Positions 25,295 through 35,910 of a stretch of 64,000 nucleotides of DNA are shown here, piece by piece (position 1 is the first letter of the stretch; the number at the start of each line of letters is the position of its first letter). Source of the DNA: Variovorax sp. DXTD-1 (GTDB lineage: Bacteria; Pseudomonadota; Gammaproteobacteria; Burkholderiales; Burkholderiaceae_C). A program made the translations under genes and the position numbers. The notes beneath the pieces are model-generated. The model made no database searches. It saw only the letters and a list, made by a program, of their open reading frames with translations, and was not told the DNA's origin. The stretch covers positions 62,001-126,000 of the forward strand of contig NZ_RWKH01000007.1 of NCBI RefSeq assembly GCF_003984625.1. Reading direction: 5' to 3'.

Positions 25295-26107
25295 CTATTT
25301 TTGACAATTTGGACAATAGTAAGTGGAACGCTGGCCTTGGCGTAGCTGCCGTATCGGCGTTGCGCAGACCCGACAAGGCTCGCCAGCGCGGCCGTAGACG
25401 GTGGCTTCGAGCTGGAAATAGCCGTTCTGCCCGTCCACGTTGGAGAAATCGCGCAGCGTGCTGCCGCCCTTCTCCACCGCCCTGGCCAGAATTTCGCGTA
25501 CCGCCGCATGAAGCTTGGCGGCGCGCGGCCGGCTGATTCGCGCGGCAGACAGGGTCGGGCGAATGCCCGCCTGAAACAGCGCCTCCGACGCATAGATGTT
25601 GCCGACGCCCACCACCACATCGCCCGCGAGCAGCACCTGCTTCACCGCGGTGCGGCGCTTCCGAAGCCCGGCGTGAAACGCGTCGAGGTCGAATCCGTCG
25701 CCCAGCGGCTCCATGCCCAGTCCGCCTAGCAGCTTGATGGCCCATGGCGCCGCTTCGTCTTCCACGTAGACCACGGCACCGAAGCGGCGCGGATCGTTGA
25801 GCCGCAGGGTACCCCGGTCGGTCACGAGATCGAAGTGATCATGAACGCCGGGCGGCGGCAGCGCTGCATCGAAGCGCAGGCTGCCCGACATGCCCAGGTG
25901 CAGCAGCAGCAGGCCGCGATCCAGGTCGATCAGCAGGTACTTGCCGCGCCGGCGCACCTGCAGCACCTGTCGGCCCACGAGTGCCTCGGGCTCGACCATC
26001 AGCGCCCATCGCAAGGGCTTGCCGATGCGCACCGCATCGATGCGTGCACCGGCAATGCGTTCGGCAAAACCGCGCCGCGTCACTTCGACTTCTGGAAGCT
26101 CTGGCAT
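25295..26107 (-). CDS. mutM: Formamidopyrimidine-DNA glycosylase
   Basis: 270 residues. N-terminal [14 protein letters not shown] provides the catalytic Pro and Glu. [20 protein letters not shown] with the conserved Lys, helix-two-turn-helix [20 protein letters not shown], and the zinc finger CRVCATPI...YYCPNCQ (CX2C pair) at the C-terminus. Removes 8-oxoG and opened purines. Divergent from the TPR gene. With mutY it forms the GO system. Confidence 0.97.
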   Translation of the reverse strand: MPELPEVEVTRRGFAERIAGARIDAVRIGKPLRWALMVEPEALVGRQVLQVRRRGKYLLIDLDRGLLLLHLGMSGSLRFDAALPPPGVHDHFDLVTDRGTLRLNDPRRFGAVVYVEDEAAPWAIKLLGGLGMEPLGDGFDLDAFHAGLRKRRTAVKQVLLAGDVVVGVGNIYASEALFQAGIRPTLSAARISRPRAAKLHAAVREILARAVEKGGSTLRDFSNVDGQNGYFQLEATVYGRAGEPCRVCATPIRQLRQGQRSTYYCPNCQK

Positions 26108-26178
26108 AAGATAAAAACTCCGGGCTGCAATGAAGCCCCACGCGGTGCTCGCTCAAAAGCTTGGATTATTATGGTTCG

Positions 26179-28032
26179 ATGATTCCATCGCCCCGCCGAC
26201 ACCGCCTTGCGGCGGCCGCGTCTCTCGTGCTGCTTGCTTGCGCGGTTCACGCGCAAACCTCCGATCCCGCCGCGCCCAACAGCCCGGCGCCCATCATCGA
26301 GCGGCCGACCCCGTCCCGGCCGGGCGCAAGGCCTCCGGCTGCGGCGCCGGTCGCGGCCAAGCCGGCGAGCGAACCCGTCGCGCAGCCATCGGCGCTCACG
26401 GCCGAGCTGTTCTACGAAATCCTGATGGGCGAAATGACCACGCGCTCCGGCGATCCCGGCGCGGGCTACGCGCTGGTGCTCGACGCGGCGAGGCGCCTGC
26501 GCGACGGCAAGCTGTTTCAGCGCGCGGTCGAAATCGCATTGCAATCGCGCTCGGGCGATGCAGCGCTTGCAGCGGCCCGCGCCTGGCAGGAAACGCTGCC
26601 CAACTCGCGCGATGCACGCCGCATCGAGTTGCAGATCCTCATCGCACTCAATCGCATCGGCGAAACGGCCGAGCTGCTGCGCGCCGAAGTCGCCGCCACC
26701 TCGCAAGTCGAACGCCCCATGCTCATGGCGGTGATCGTGCGCAACTACTCGCGCTCCACCGACAAGAAACTGGCCGCCTCGGTGGTCGAGCGGGCACTGG
26801 CCGATGAACTCAACAAGCCGGCCACCGGCGGGCTGGCCTGGGCAACGGTGGGCCGGATGCGGCTGAATGCGGGCGACACCACTGGTGCGCTCGACGCTGC
26901 GTTCAAGGGCCAGGAAATCGACCCCGCCTCTGACGCGCCGGCCGCGCTGGCGCTCGAAATGATCGACCCCAGCCAACCGCTGGCCGAGCCGATCGTCACA
27001 CGCTACCTTGCCAACAACCCCAAGGCCTCGCCCGACCTGCGCGTTGCCTACGCACGCGTGCTGGTCGAGAACCGCCGCTTCGCCGACTCCAGCGCTCAAC
27101 TGCAGGCGCTGACCTCGGCGCGGCCCGAGCTGGCCGAACCCTGGCTGCTGCTCGGCAGCCTTCAGGCGCAGGCGCGCCAGGACGGGGCCGCCGAAACATC
27201 GCTCAAGCGTTATGTCGAGCTCGCCGCGTCCCAAAAAGACCAGAAGGATGCGGACGATCGCCAGCGCGGCACCACGCAGGCCTACCTGCTTCTATCGCAA
27301 CTCTCGGAGCGCCGCAAGGACTTCACGGGCGCCGAGCGCTGGCTCGCACGTGTCGACAGCACCGACGACCTGGTCGTGGCGCAGACACGCCGCGCCGGCC
27401 TGCTGGCACGCCAAGGCAAGCTGCCGCAGGCGCGCGAAGTGCTGCGTGGCCTGCCCGAGCGCACGCCGGAGGACAAGAAGCAGAAGTTCCTCGCCGAAGT
27501 GCAGTTGCTGCGCGACGCCAAGCAATATCAGGCGGCCTACGACATGCTGGCGCAAGCCTCGGCGGCCGCGCCGAACGACACCGACCTGATCTACGACCAG
27601 GCCATGGTGGCCGAAAAGCTCAACCGACTCGACGAAATGGAGCGGCTCCTGCGCCGACTGATCGAGCTCAAGCCCGAAAACCAGAATGCCTACAACGCGC
27701 TCGGCTACTCGTTCGCCGATCGCAAGATCCGGCTCGACGAGGCACGCACGCTGATCCAGAAAGCGGTGCAGCTGGCGCCGCAAGATCCGTTCATTGCGGA
27801 CAGCCTGGGCTGGGTGGAATTCCGGCTGGGCAACACCACCGAAGCCATTCGCATCCTTGAGGCGGCCTACAAGACGCGGCCCGATCCGGAGATCGGCGCG
27901 CACTTTGGTGAAGTGCTCTGGACGGTCGGCCAGAAAGACCGGGCCGTCACGATCTGGAAAGAGGCTTTGCTGAGCGACGCCGAAAACGAAACCCTGCAGG
28001 AGACGCTCAAGCGCCTGCGGGTCAAGCCGTGA
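26179..28032 (+). CDS. Exported tetratricopeptide-repeat protein
   Basis: 617 residues from ATG 26179. Signal peptide MIPSPRRHRLAAAASLVLLA ending CAVHAQ, then a Pro/Ala-rich linker (residues about 27-70) and TPR helices throughout. C-terminal repeats are clearest: NQNAYNALGYSFADRKIRLD, EARTLIQKAVQLAPQDPFIA, DSLGWVEFRLGNTTEAIRIL. Such proteins upstream of lolB are usual in beta- and gammaproteobacteria and are thought to work in the periplasm or envelope. Its stop overlaps the lolB start region, so TPR-lolB-ispE form one transcript. Confidence 0.85.
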   Translation: MIPSPRRHRLAAAASLVLLACAVHAQTSDPAAPNSPAPIIERPTPSRPGARPPAAAPVAAKPASEPVAQPSALTAELFYEILMGEMTTRSGDPGAGYALVLDAARRLRDGKLFQRAVEIALQSRSGDAALAAARAWQETLPNSRDARRIELQILIALNRIGETAELLRAEVAATSQVERPMLMAVIVRNYSRSTDKKLAASVVERALADELNKPATGGLAWATVGRMRLNAGDTTGALDAAFKGQEIDPASDAPAALALEMIDPSQPLAEPIVTRYLANNPKASPDLRVAYARVLVENRRFADSSAQLQALTSARPELAEPWLLLGSLQAQARQDGAAETSLKRYVELAASQKDQKDADDRQRGTTQAYLLLSQLSERRKDFTGAERWLARVDSTDDLVVAQTRRAGLLARQGKLPQAREVLRGLPERTPEDKKQKFLAEVQLLRDAKQYQAAYDMLAQASAAAPNDTDLIYDQAMVAEKLNRLDEMERLLRRLIELKPENQNAYNALGYSFADRKIRLDEARTLIQKAVQLAPQDPFIADSLGWVEFRLGNTTEAIRILEAAYKTRPDPEIGAHFGEVLWTVGQKDRAVTIWKEALLSDAENETLQETLKRLRVKP

Positions 28033-28547
28033 GGGCAATGCTTGTCCCGGATCTTCACGGCGGCCGCAGGGGCTTCCTGGCGGCGGGCGTTGCGGCGCTC
28101 CTGGTAACGGCCGGCTGTGCGCAGCTCTCCGGCGGCGCGCCCCAGGGCACGGATACATGGAGCGGCCGCATGTCGCTGCGCATCGACAGCCAGCCGGTGC
28201 AAACCTTCTCCGCCCTGTTCGAATTGCGCGGCTCTCCCGAAGCGGGCGAGCTGTCGCTCACGAGCCCCATCGGCAACACGCTGGCCCAGTTGCACTGGTC
28301 GCCCGGCGAGGCCTTGCTCAAGAACGGCAGCGAAGTGCGGCGCTACGAATCGGTCGATACGCTGATCGAAGCCGCCACCGGTGCCGCAATACCCGTCGGC
28401 GCACTCTTCGGCTGGCTCGCGGGCCGCGACGACCGCGTTCCGGGCTGGCGCCCCGACTTGGCGCAGGTGGCGAACGGCCGCCTGCAGGCCACGCGTGAGA
28501 ACCCGGGGCCCACGGCCGACCTGCGCATCGTGTTCGAACGGTCATGA
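28029..28547 (+). CDS. lolB: Outer-membrane lipoprotein insertase LolB
   Basis: 172 residues from the overlapping GTG 28029; ATG 28038 is an alternative. Lipoprotein signal: RRGFLAAGVAALLVTAGC with the lipobox Cys. LolB fold: DTWSGRMSLRID, FSALFELRGSPEAGELSLTS, PIGNTLAQLHWSPGEALL, ALFGWLAGR. It accepts lipoproteins from LolA at the outer membrane. Overlaps ispE by 4 bases. Confidence 0.92.
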   Translation: MRAMLVPDLHGGRRGFLAAGVAALLVTAGCAQLSGGAPQGTDTWSGRMSLRIDSQPVQTFSALFELRGSPEAGELSLTSPIGNTLAQLHWSPGEALLKNGSEVRRYESVDTLIEAATGAAIPVGALFGWLAGRDDRVPGWRPDLAQVANGRLQATRENPGPTADLRIVFERS

Positions 28548-29434
28548 AGGCGATCTACGACCTTCCCGCACCGGCCAAGCTCAACCTCTTCCTGCACATC
28601 ACGGGCCGGCGCGAAGACGGCTACCACCTGCTGCAGTCGGTCTTCATGCTGATCGACTGGTGCGACACGCTGCACGTCGAACTGCGGCGCGACGGGCAAC
28701 TCAGCCGCGAAGACCTGACGACCAAATTGCCGCCCGACGACCTGGTGCTGCGCGCGGCGCGGGCGCTGCAGGTGCATGCCAGCCCCGGCCAGGGGGCCCA
28801 TATCGGCGTTGCCAAGCAGGTTCCGGCGCAAGCCGGCATGGGCGGAGGCTCTTCGGACGCCGCCACCTGTCTGCTGGCGCTCAACCGCCTCTGGAACCTG
28901 AACCTACCGCTGGCGCGCCTGACCGAAATAGGCGTGAAACTGGGTGCCGACGTGCCGTTTTTCCTTGGGGGCCGCAATGCCTGGGTCGAGGGAATCGGCG
29001 AGAAAATCACCCCCGTGAATGTGCCCGCGGCACGTTTCGTTGTGGCCAAGCCACCCGAGGGACTCGACACGCGCTTAATTTTTTCTGCGCCGGACCTTCA
29101 ACGCTCCACTCCTGTTGCTATAATCTCGGGCTTTGCTGCAGATAGCGAACAGCTTGAAGCTCCAAACCCGGAAAGCACCGCTTTCAAGGTTTTCGACTTC
29201 GGCCACAACGACCTGCAGCCGGTTGCAGAGCGGCTTTGCCCCGCGGTCACCGAAGCCATCGAATGGCTCGGCGCCCAAGGATTCAAAGCCCGGATGACCG
29301 GCTCCGGAAGTTCGGTATTCGCGAAATTGCCGCAAGGGCCGCAAGAAGCGAAACTGGCCGAAGCCCCCGCGGGCTGGCAGGTTCGTCAATGCAGCAACCT
29401 GGCCGTTCATCCACTTTGGGGATGGGCGACCTGA
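28544..29434 (+). CDS. ispE: 4-diphosphocytidyl-2-C-methyl-D-erythritol kinase
   Basis: 296 residues. GHMP kinase of the MEP isoprenoid pathway. DLPAPAKLNLFLHITGRRED with the active-site Lys, GYHLLQSVFMLID, ATP loop KQVPAQAGMGGGSSDAA, LGADVPFFLGGRNAWVEGIG with catalytic Asp, and C-terminal FKARMTGSGSSVFAK. A TATAAT hexamer at 29119 inside the gene could drive the downstream tRNA-Gln/prs. Confidence 0.96.
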   Translation: MKAIYDLPAPAKLNLFLHITGRREDGYHLLQSVFMLIDWCDTLHVELRRDGQLSREDLTTKLPPDDLVLRAARALQVHASPGQGAHIGVAKQVPAQAGMGGGSSDAATCLLALNRLWNLNLPLARLTEIGVKLGADVPFFLGGRNAWVEGIGEKITPVNVPAARFVVAKPPEGLDTRLIFSAPDLQRSTPVAIISGFAADSEQLEAPNPESTAFKVFDFGHNDLQPVAERLCPAVTEAIEWLGAQGFKARMTGSGSSVFAKLPQGPQEAKLAEAPAGWQVRQCSNLAVHPLWGWAT

Positions 29435-29502
29435 AGATAATCGGATCGTGATGGGTCCGATGCGACATATATCGGTTTGTGGTGAAAACCATCGACCCGT
29501 GT

Positions 29503-29579
29503 AGGGGAGTCGCCAAGTTGGTTAAGGCACTGGATTTTGATTCCAGCATGCAAAGGTTCGAATCCTTTCTCCCCTGCCA
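29503..29579 (+). tRNA. tRNA-Gln(TTG)
   Basis: 77 nt, acceptor AGGGGAG/CTCCCCT, discriminator G and encoded CCA. Anticodon loop TTTTGAT (TTG) in stem CTGGA/TCCAG; T arm GGTTCGAATCC. Sits between ispE and prs, as in most Burkholderiales. Confidence 0.95.
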
Positions 29580-29590
29580 AATCTCTTCAG

Positions 29591-29692
29591 GCTGCGGTCT
29601 CACCGCCGCAGCGCTTTCAGACTGCGGCCCACGGGCCGCAGTGCTTCTTTTGCAGCCTACCGGCTGCAATAATCGGCGGCCTCCAAGCCGCC
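29591..29692 (+). repeat. Four consecutive stem-loops between tRNA-Gln and prs
   Basis: Stem 1 GCTGCGG/CCGCAGC (29591-29612); stem 2 ACTGCGGCC/GGCCGCAGT (29621-29642, 9 bp, followed by a T-rich stretch); stem 3 TTGCAGCC/GGCTGCAA (29650-29669, 8 bp); stem 4 GGCGGC/GCCGCC (29675-29692). Stems 1 to 3 share the CTGC(G)G/C(C)GCAG theme, as if copied from one another. Stem 2 may end the tRNA transcript; the rest would form the prs leader. No gene fits here. Confidence 0.6.
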
Positions 29693-29751
29693 ACCACGAC
29701 TCAAACTCTTTGGCGGCTTCCTAAAAGCCATTCGACTGCCGGGACGCGCTC

Positions 29752-30723
29752 ATGCAGGCTAATCACCCTGATTTCATGGTTTTCACCGGCAACGCCAATC
29801 CTGGCCTGGCCGCAGAAATCGCGCAAAACCTCGGTACCTCGCTGGGTGCCGCGCGCGTTGGACGTTTCTCCGACGGCGAAGTCACCGTCGAGATCAACCA
29901 GAACGTCCGGGCGCGCGATGTGTTCGTGGTGCAGTCCACTTGCGCACCGACCAACGAAAACCTGATGGAACTGCTCATCATGGTCGACGCGCTGAAGCGC
30001 GCTTCGGCCGAGCGGATCAGCGCCGTGATTCCCTACTACGGCTATGCCCGCCAGGACCGCCGCCCGCGCTCCAGCCGGGTGCCGATCTCGGCCAAGGTGG
30101 TTGCCAACCTGCTTGAAACCGTGGGCGTCGAGCGCGTGCTCACCATGGACCTTCACGCCGACCAGATCCAGGGCTTCTTCGACATTCCGGTCGACAACAT
30201 CTATGCGTCGCCGGTGCTGCTGGGCGATCTTCGCCAGAGGAACTACGAAGACCTGATCGTCGTGTCGCCCGACGTGGGCGGCGTGGTGCGCGCACGCGCG
30301 CTGGCCAAGCAGCTGAACTGCGACCTTGCCATCATCGACAAGCGCCGCCCGAAGGCCAACGTGAGCGAGGTCATGAACGTGATCGGCGAAATCGACGGCC
30401 GCAACTGCGTGATCATGGACGACATGATCGATACAGCCGGCACGCTGGTCAAGGCGGCCGAAGTGCTCAAGGAGCGCGGCGCAAAAAGCGTCTACGCCTA
30501 TTGCACGCACCCGATCTTCTCGGGCCCGGCCATCGAACGCATCACCCACTCCGCACTCGACGAAGTGGTCGTGACCAACACCATTCCTCTTTCCGACGGC
30601 GCTTTGGCCTGCGGAAAGATCCGCCAACTCTCCGTGGCACCGCTGATCGCCGAAACGATCCAGCGCATTGCCAAGGGCGAGTCGGTCATGAGTTTGTTCT
30701 CGGACCAGGACAACCTGTTCTGA
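29752..30723 (+). CDS. prs: Ribose-phosphate pyrophosphokinase
   Basis: 323 residues. Makes PRPP for purine, pyrimidine, NAD, His and Trp synthesis. [60 protein letters not shown]; flexible loop [17 protein letters not shown] loop [19 protein letters not shown]. Normal length. Leader region has four hairpins. Confidence 0.97.
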   Translation: MQANHPDFMVFTGNANPGLAAEIAQNLGTSLGAARVGRFSDGEVTVEINQNVRARDVFVVQSTCAPTNENLMELLIMVDALKRASAERISAVIPYYGYARQDRRPRSSRVPISAKVVANLLETVGVERVLTMDLHADQIQGFFDIPVDNIYASPVLLGDLRQRNYEDLIVVSPDVGGVVRARALAKQLNCDLAIIDKRRPKANVSEVMNVIGEIDGRNCVIMDDMIDTAGTLVKAAEVLKERGAKSVYAYCTHPIFSGPAIERITHSALDEVVVTNTIPLSDGALACGKIRQLSVAPLIAETIQRIAKGESVMSLFSDQDNLF

Positions 30724-30814
30724 GCAAAAAGCGGGCGCCACTTCCTTTTTCCGGAACGGCGCCCTTGTTGAACCGGAGTCGCACTGGTCGCGGTGGACTC
30801 TCACAGGAGTTGTT

Positions 30815-31480
30815 ATGAAATTCGTCGCTTTTGAGCGCGCCAAGCAGGGCACGGGTGCGAGCCGCCGTCTCCGCATCTCGGGCAAGACGCCCGGTATCGT
30901 CTATGGTGGTGAAGGCAAGCCCCAGCTGATCGAGCTCGATCACAACGCGTTGTGGCACGCCCTCAAGAAGGAAGCCTTCCACGCCTCGATCCTCGAAATG
31001 GAACTCGCCGGCACCACGAGCAAAGTGCTGCTGCGCGACGTGCAGTACCACCCGTTCCGCCAGCTGGTGCAACACATCGACTTCCAGCGCGTCGATGCCA
31101 AGACCCGCCTGCACATGAAGGTGCCGCTTCACTTCAAGGGTGAAGAAGAGTCCGACGCCGTCAAGCTCGACCACAACCTCGTGACGCACGTGATGAACGA
31201 GCTCGAAGTGAGCTGCCTGCCGAGCGACCTGCCCGAGTTCATCGAGGTCGACCTCTCCGGCCTCAAGAAGAACGCCACGCTGCACGTCAGCGACATCAAG
31301 CTGCCCAAGGGCGTGAAGTTCGTGAGCCACGGCAAGCTGAACCCCGTCATCGTGTCGGCCGTGCCTCCACTGGTCGCCGAAGAGCCGGCACCCGCCGCTG
31401 AAGGCGCAGCACCTGCCGAAGGCGCAGCAGCTGCCGGCAAGCCTGCCGCCAAGACGGCAAAGCCCGCTGCGAAGAAGTAA
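30815..31480 (+). CDS. rplY: Ribosomal protein bL25, long (CTC/TL5) form
   Basis: 221 residues. [40 protein letters not shown] and [20 protein letters not shown] are the 5S-rRNA-binding domain. The beta-rich C-terminal domain ([19 protein letters not shown]) follows, then an Ala/Glu/Lys tail (from about residue 188). Standard prs-rplY-pth order. Confidence 0.95.
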   Translation: MKFVAFERAKQGTGASRRLRISGKTPGIVYGGEGKPQLIELDHNALWHALKKEAFHASILEMELAGTTSKVLLRDVQYHPFRQLVQHIDFQRVDAKTRLHMKVPLHFKGEEESDAVKLDHNLVTHVMNELEVSCLPSDLPEFIEVDLSGLKKNATLHVSDIKLPKGVKFVSHGKLNPVIVSAVPPLVAEEPAPAAEGAAPAEGAAAAGKPAAKTAKPAAKK

Positions 31481-31497
31481 TTCTTCCCGCACCCTGC

Positions 31498-31524
31498 AAA
31501 AGGCCCGCTTCGTGCGGGCCTTTT
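31498..31524 (+). terminator. Intrinsic terminator after rplY
   Basis: AAAAGGCCCGC (31498-31508) pairs perfectly with GCGGGCCTTTT (31514-31524) around a TTCGT loop, then GCTTTT. It lies only 29 bp before pth, so pth must have its own promoter or rely on read-through. Confidence 0.9.
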
Positions 31525-31552
31525 GCTTTTGGGGCGGCGAGATAATTCCCTC

Positions 31553-32185
31553 ATGATCAAGCTGTTTGTCGGCCTCGGGAATCCCGGGCCTGAATACGAA
31601 GCCACACGGCATAACGCGGGCTTCTGGTGGATCGACGCGCTCGCACGCGACTGGAAGCTCAACCTCGTGCCCGAGCGCAGCTATCACGGCCTTGCGGCGC
31701 GCGCGAACATCGGCGGGCAGAGCGTGTGGCTGCTCGAGCCGCAAACCTTCATGAACCTGTCGGGCAAATCTGTGGGCGCATTGGCCCGCTTCTTCAAGAT
31801 CGCGCCCGAGGAAATCCTCGTGGTGCACGACGAGCTCGACGTGGTGCCCGGCCAGGCCAAGCTCAAGTTCGGCGGCAGCCACGCGGGCCATAACGGCCTG
31901 CGCGACATCCATGCACAGCTGGGCACCGGCGACTACTGGCGCCTGCGCCTGGGCATCGGCCATCCCGGCGTGAAGTCGGAGGTGATCAACTGGGTGCTCA
32001 AGAAGCCGCTGAAGGAACAGCGCGAAGCCATCGAGGACGCCATCGTGCGCACGCTGCATGCGGCCCCTGCCCTGGTGGCGGGCGAGATGGAAAAGGCCAC
32101 CTTGATCATTCACACGAGCAAACCGCCTCGGCCCAAACCGCCGCGGCGAGAGCCCGGCGATGGAGGCACGCCCGCCGCCACCTAG
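31553..32185 (+). CDS. pth: Peptidyl-tRNA hydrolase
   Basis: 210 residues from ATG 31553. [20 protein letters not shown] with catalytic His in [33 protein letters not shown] with the catalytic Asp; [29 protein letters not shown]. It recycles peptidyl-tRNAs. About 15 Pro/Arg-rich residues extend the C-terminus. Confidence 0.96.
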   Translation: MIKLFVGLGNPGPEYEATRHNAGFWWIDALARDWKLNLVPERSYHGLAARANIGGQSVWLLEPQTFMNLSGKSVGALARFFKIAPEEILVVHDELDVVPGQAKLKFGGSHAGHNGLRDIHAQLGTGDYWRLRLGIGHPGVKSEVINWVLKKPLKEQREAIEDAIVRTLHAAPALVAGEMEKATLIIHTSKPPRPKPPRREPGDGGTPAAT

Positions 32186-32231
32186 TCAGCCGGCAACGAG
32201 AGCGCGGGAGAGAAAAGGGAGAGAAATAAAA

Positions 32232-33038
<807 letters not shown>

Positions 33039-33094
33039 TTATCGCGAACAAGGCACGCTTGTTGCACGAGTCGGGTTATGCTGCGCCCCGCCCC

Positions 33095-34045
33095 ATGAGC
33101 CTGTTTATTCTCAAGCGCCTCGCCACGCTGATCGCCACGCTGATCGGCGCCTCGGTCATAGTGTTTCTTGTCCTGGAGATCCTGCCCGGCAACGCCGCGC
33201 AGTTGCTCATGGGTCCCGACGCCGCGCCGGAAGCAGTGGCCGCGCTGGCCACCAAGCTCGGCCTTGACCAGCCCGCCTGGACGCGTTACTGGCAGTGGAT
33301 TGGGGGCATCCTGACCGGCAACCTGGGCGACAGCTACGCCTACAGCACGCCGGTGCTCGACCTCATCCTGGAACGGCTCGCGCTCACCGTGCCTTTGGCG
33401 CTGCTCGCGATGGCGCTGACGACGGTGCTCGCACTGTTTGTGGGCGTTACCGCCGCCGCGCGCCACAACAAGCTCGGCGATGTGGGCCTGATGGGCCTCA
33501 CGCAGGTGGGCATCGCCATTCCCAATTTCTGGTTCGCGATCCTGCTCATTTTGGTGTTCTCCGTGCAGCTGCAGTGGTTCTCGGCCGGCGGCTTCGAGGG
33601 CTGGGGGGAAGGTGTCTTCGCGGGCATCAAGTCGCTGCTGCTGCCGGCCTTGTCGCTCGCGGTGGTGCAGGCGGCCATCCTTGCGCGCATCACGCGCTCG
33701 GCGGTGCTCGAAGTGATGCGGGAAGACTTCGTGCGCACTGCGCGCGCCAAGGGCGTTTCGCAGCGCGCAGTGCTTTGGACCCATGTGCTGCGCAACGCGA
33801 TGATTCCGGTGGTCACGGTCATGGGCATGCAGTTTTCCGAACTGCTGGCCGGCACCATCGTGATCGAAAAAGTGTTCTACCTTCCCGGCCTGGGCCGGCT
33901 GATCTTCGAGGCCATCGGCAACCGCGACCTGATCGTCGTGCGCAACTGCGTGATGCTGCTCGCCGCCCTGGTGGTCATCGTGAATTTCGTGGTCGACGTG
34001 CTCTACGCCGTGATCGACCCGCGCATCAAAGCGAGCGACATATGA
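33095..34045 (+). CDS. Peptide-type ABC transporter permease (DppB-like)
   Basis: 316 residues from ATG 33095. Six TM helices: LATLIATLIGASVIVFLVLE, then four in the centre and one at the end. BPD_transp_1 EAA loop around SAVLEVMREDFVRTARAKGV, RAVLWTHVLRNAMIPVV. N-terminal DUF-type extension WTRYWQWIGGILTGNLGDSY is typical of DppB/OppB. First gene of the transporter operon; the stop overlaps the next permease start. Confidence 0.93.
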   Translation: MSLFILKRLATLIATLIGASVIVFLVLEILPGNAAQLLMGPDAAPEAVAALATKLGLDQPAWTRYWQWIGGILTGNLGDSYAYSTPVLDLILERLALTVPLALLAMALTTVLALFVGVTAAARHNKLGDVGLMGLTQVGIAIPNFWFAILLILVFSVQLQWFSAGGFEGWGEGVFAGIKSLLLPALSLAVVQAAILARITRSAVLEVMREDFVRTARAKGVSQRAVLWTHVLRNAMIPVVTVMGMQFSELLAGTIVIEKVFYLPGLGRLIFEAIGNRDLIVVRNCVMLLAALVVIVNFVVDVLYAVIDPRIKASDI

Positions 34046-34917
34046 GCGCGACGACTGTTCCGAGCGCGGCGGCGCTCAAGGTTCCCGGTTTCTGGCGCCG
34101 CGCGCTGCGGCACCGCAGCTTCGTGCTCGGCGGCGTGCTCACGCTGCTCCTGCTGCTGGCCGCCTTCGTCTCGCTGGTGTGGACGCCGTGGTCGCCCTAC
34201 GAGATGAACATGCCCAACAAGCTCAAGCCGCCCTCGGGCGCGCACTGGCTGGGCACCGACACCTATGGGCGCGACGTGGCCTCGCTGCTGCTGGTGGGCG
34301 CGCGGGCGTCCATCCTGGTGGGCGTGATTGCCGTGGGCATCGGCCTTGTCGTCGGCACGGCGCTGGGCCTGCTGGCCGCGGCGCGGCGCGGCTGGGTCGA
34401 GGAAGCCATCATGCGGCTCACCGATTTCTCGCTCGCCTTCCCGGCCATTCTGTCGGCCATCATGATGACGGCCGTATTCGGCGCGGGCATCGTCAACGCG
34501 ATCATCGCGATCGGCATCTACAACATCCCGACGTTCGCGCGCATCACGCGCGCATCGGCCAACGCCATCTGGTCGCGCGAATACGTGGCGGCGGCGCGCG
34601 CCTGCGGCAAGGGCTCCTTCGCCATCACCATGCAGCATGTGCTGCCCAACATCTCGGCCGTGCTGATCGTGCAGATCACCATCCGATTCGCGATTGCCAT
34701 CCTCGCCGAGGCCGCCCTCTCGTACCTTGGGCTGGGTACGCAACCGCCGCAGGCCTCCTGGGGCCGCATGCTCAACGAGGCGCAGACCATGATGTTCCAG
34801 TCGCCCCTGCTCGCGGTGTTTCCGGGCATGGCCATTGCGCTTGCGGTGCTGGGGCTCAACCTGCTGGGCGACGGCCTGCGCGATTTGCTCGACCCGCGCC
34901 TGGCGAGGGCGCGTTAA
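34042..34917 (+). CDS. Peptide-type ABC transporter permease (DppC-like)
   Basis: 291 residues. OppC_N region (FWRRALRHRSFVLGGVLTLL), then HWLGTDTYGRDVASLLLVGA, the DppC/OppC hallmark (LGTDxxGRDxxS), six TM helices and the EAA loop SREYVAAARACGKGSFAITM. ALSYLGLGTQPPQASWGRML near the end is also diagnostic. ATGA overlap with the first permease. Confidence 0.94.
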   Translation: MSATTVPSAAALKVPGFWRRALRHRSFVLGGVLTLLLLLAAFVSLVWTPWSPYEMNMPNKLKPPSGAHWLGTDTYGRDVASLLLVGARASILVGVIAVGIGLVVGTALGLLAAARRGWVEEAIMRLTDFSLAFPAILSAIMMTAVFGAGIVNAIIAIGIYNIPTFARITRASANAIWSREYVAAARACGKGSFAITMQHVLPNISAVLIVQITIRFAIAILAEAALSYLGLGTQPPQASWGRMLNEAQTMMFQSPLLAVFPGMAIALAVLGLNLLGDGLRDLLDPRLARAR

Positions 34918-34920
34918 GCC

Positions 34921-35910
34921 ATGCCTCTTCTCGAAGTCAAGGACCTGCACGTCGAGCTGCAAACGCAGCGCGGCCCCGCCGAGGCCGTGCGCGGCATCGG
35001 CTTCACGCTCGAACGCGGCGAAACGCTGGGCATCGTGGGCGAATCGGGCTGCGGCAAATCGATCACGGTGCAGTCGCTCATGGGCCTGCTGCCCGCCACC
35101 GCAAAGGTCAGCGGCAGCATCCGCTTCGACGGCACCGAGCTAGTGGGCCTGGGCGAAAAAGCCATGTGCCGGATTCGCGGCAACCGCATCGGCATGATCT
35201 TCCAGGAGCCGATGACGGCGCTGAACCCGGTGCACACCATTGCCCGCCAGGTCGGCGAGCCGCTGCGCCTGCACCGCGGGCTCACAGGCGCGGATGCACG
35301 CAAGGAGGTGCTCGCATTGCTGGAGCGGGTGGGCATTCCCGATGCGGCTTCGCGGCTCGATGCCTACCCGCACCAGTTTTCGGGCGGGCAACGCCAGCGC
35401 ATCGGCATTGCCATGGCACTGGCCTGCGGCCCCGACCTGCTCATTGCGGACGAGCCCACCACCGCGCTCGACGTCACCATCCAGAAGCAGACCCTCGATC
35501 TCATCCAGGGCCTGGTCGCGGAGCGCGGCATGGCGCTGATCCTGATCTCGCACGACCTTGGCGTGATCGCGCAGAGCGTGTCGAAGATGCTGGTGATGTA
35601 CGGCGGCAGCGTGGTCGAAAGCGGCCCGACCGACACCGTGTTTGCAGAGCGCGCGCATCCGTACACGCAGGGGCTGTTCGCGGCGCGGCCGGCGCTTGGC
35701 GCACCGCGCGGCATCCGCCTGGCGACCATTCGCGGCAGCGTGCCCGAATTGATCGACCTGCCGCAAGGCTGCCCTTTTGCGGGCCGATGCAAGTACACCG
35801 TCGACGCCTGCCATGCGACCCGGCCTCCGCCCACGATGCTGCCGCACGACCATGCCGTGCGGTGCATCCGGCTCGAAGAGATTGCCTCAGAAGGCGCGCT
35901 CGCATCATGA
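34921..35910 (+). CDS. Peptide-type ABC transporter ATPase (DppD-like)
   Basis: 329 residues. Walker A GESGCGKS, signature QFSGGQRQRIGIAMAL, Walker B LLIADEPTTALDVT, H-loop ILISHDLGV. C-terminal oligopeptide (oligo_HPY) domain: HPYTQGLFAARP, then CPFAGRCKYTVDAC, a conserved Cys pattern that in some members binds an iron-sulfur cluster. Follows the permease by 3 bp. Confidence 0.94.
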   Translation: MPLLEVKDLHVELQTQRGPAEAVRGIGFTLERGETLGIVGESGCGKSITVQSLMGLLPATAKVSGSIRFDGTELVGLGEKAMCRIRGNRIGMIFQEPMTALNPVHTIARQVGEPLRLHRGLTGADARKEVLALLERVGIPDAASRLDAYPHQFSGGQRQRIGIAMALACGPDLLIADEPTTALDVTIQKQTLDLIQGLVAERGMALILISHDLGVIAQSVSKMLVMYGGSVVESGPTDTVFAERAHPYTQGLFAARPALGAPRGIRLATIRGSVPELIDLPQGCPFAGRCKYTVDACHATRPPPTMLPHDHAVRCIRLEEIASEGALAS

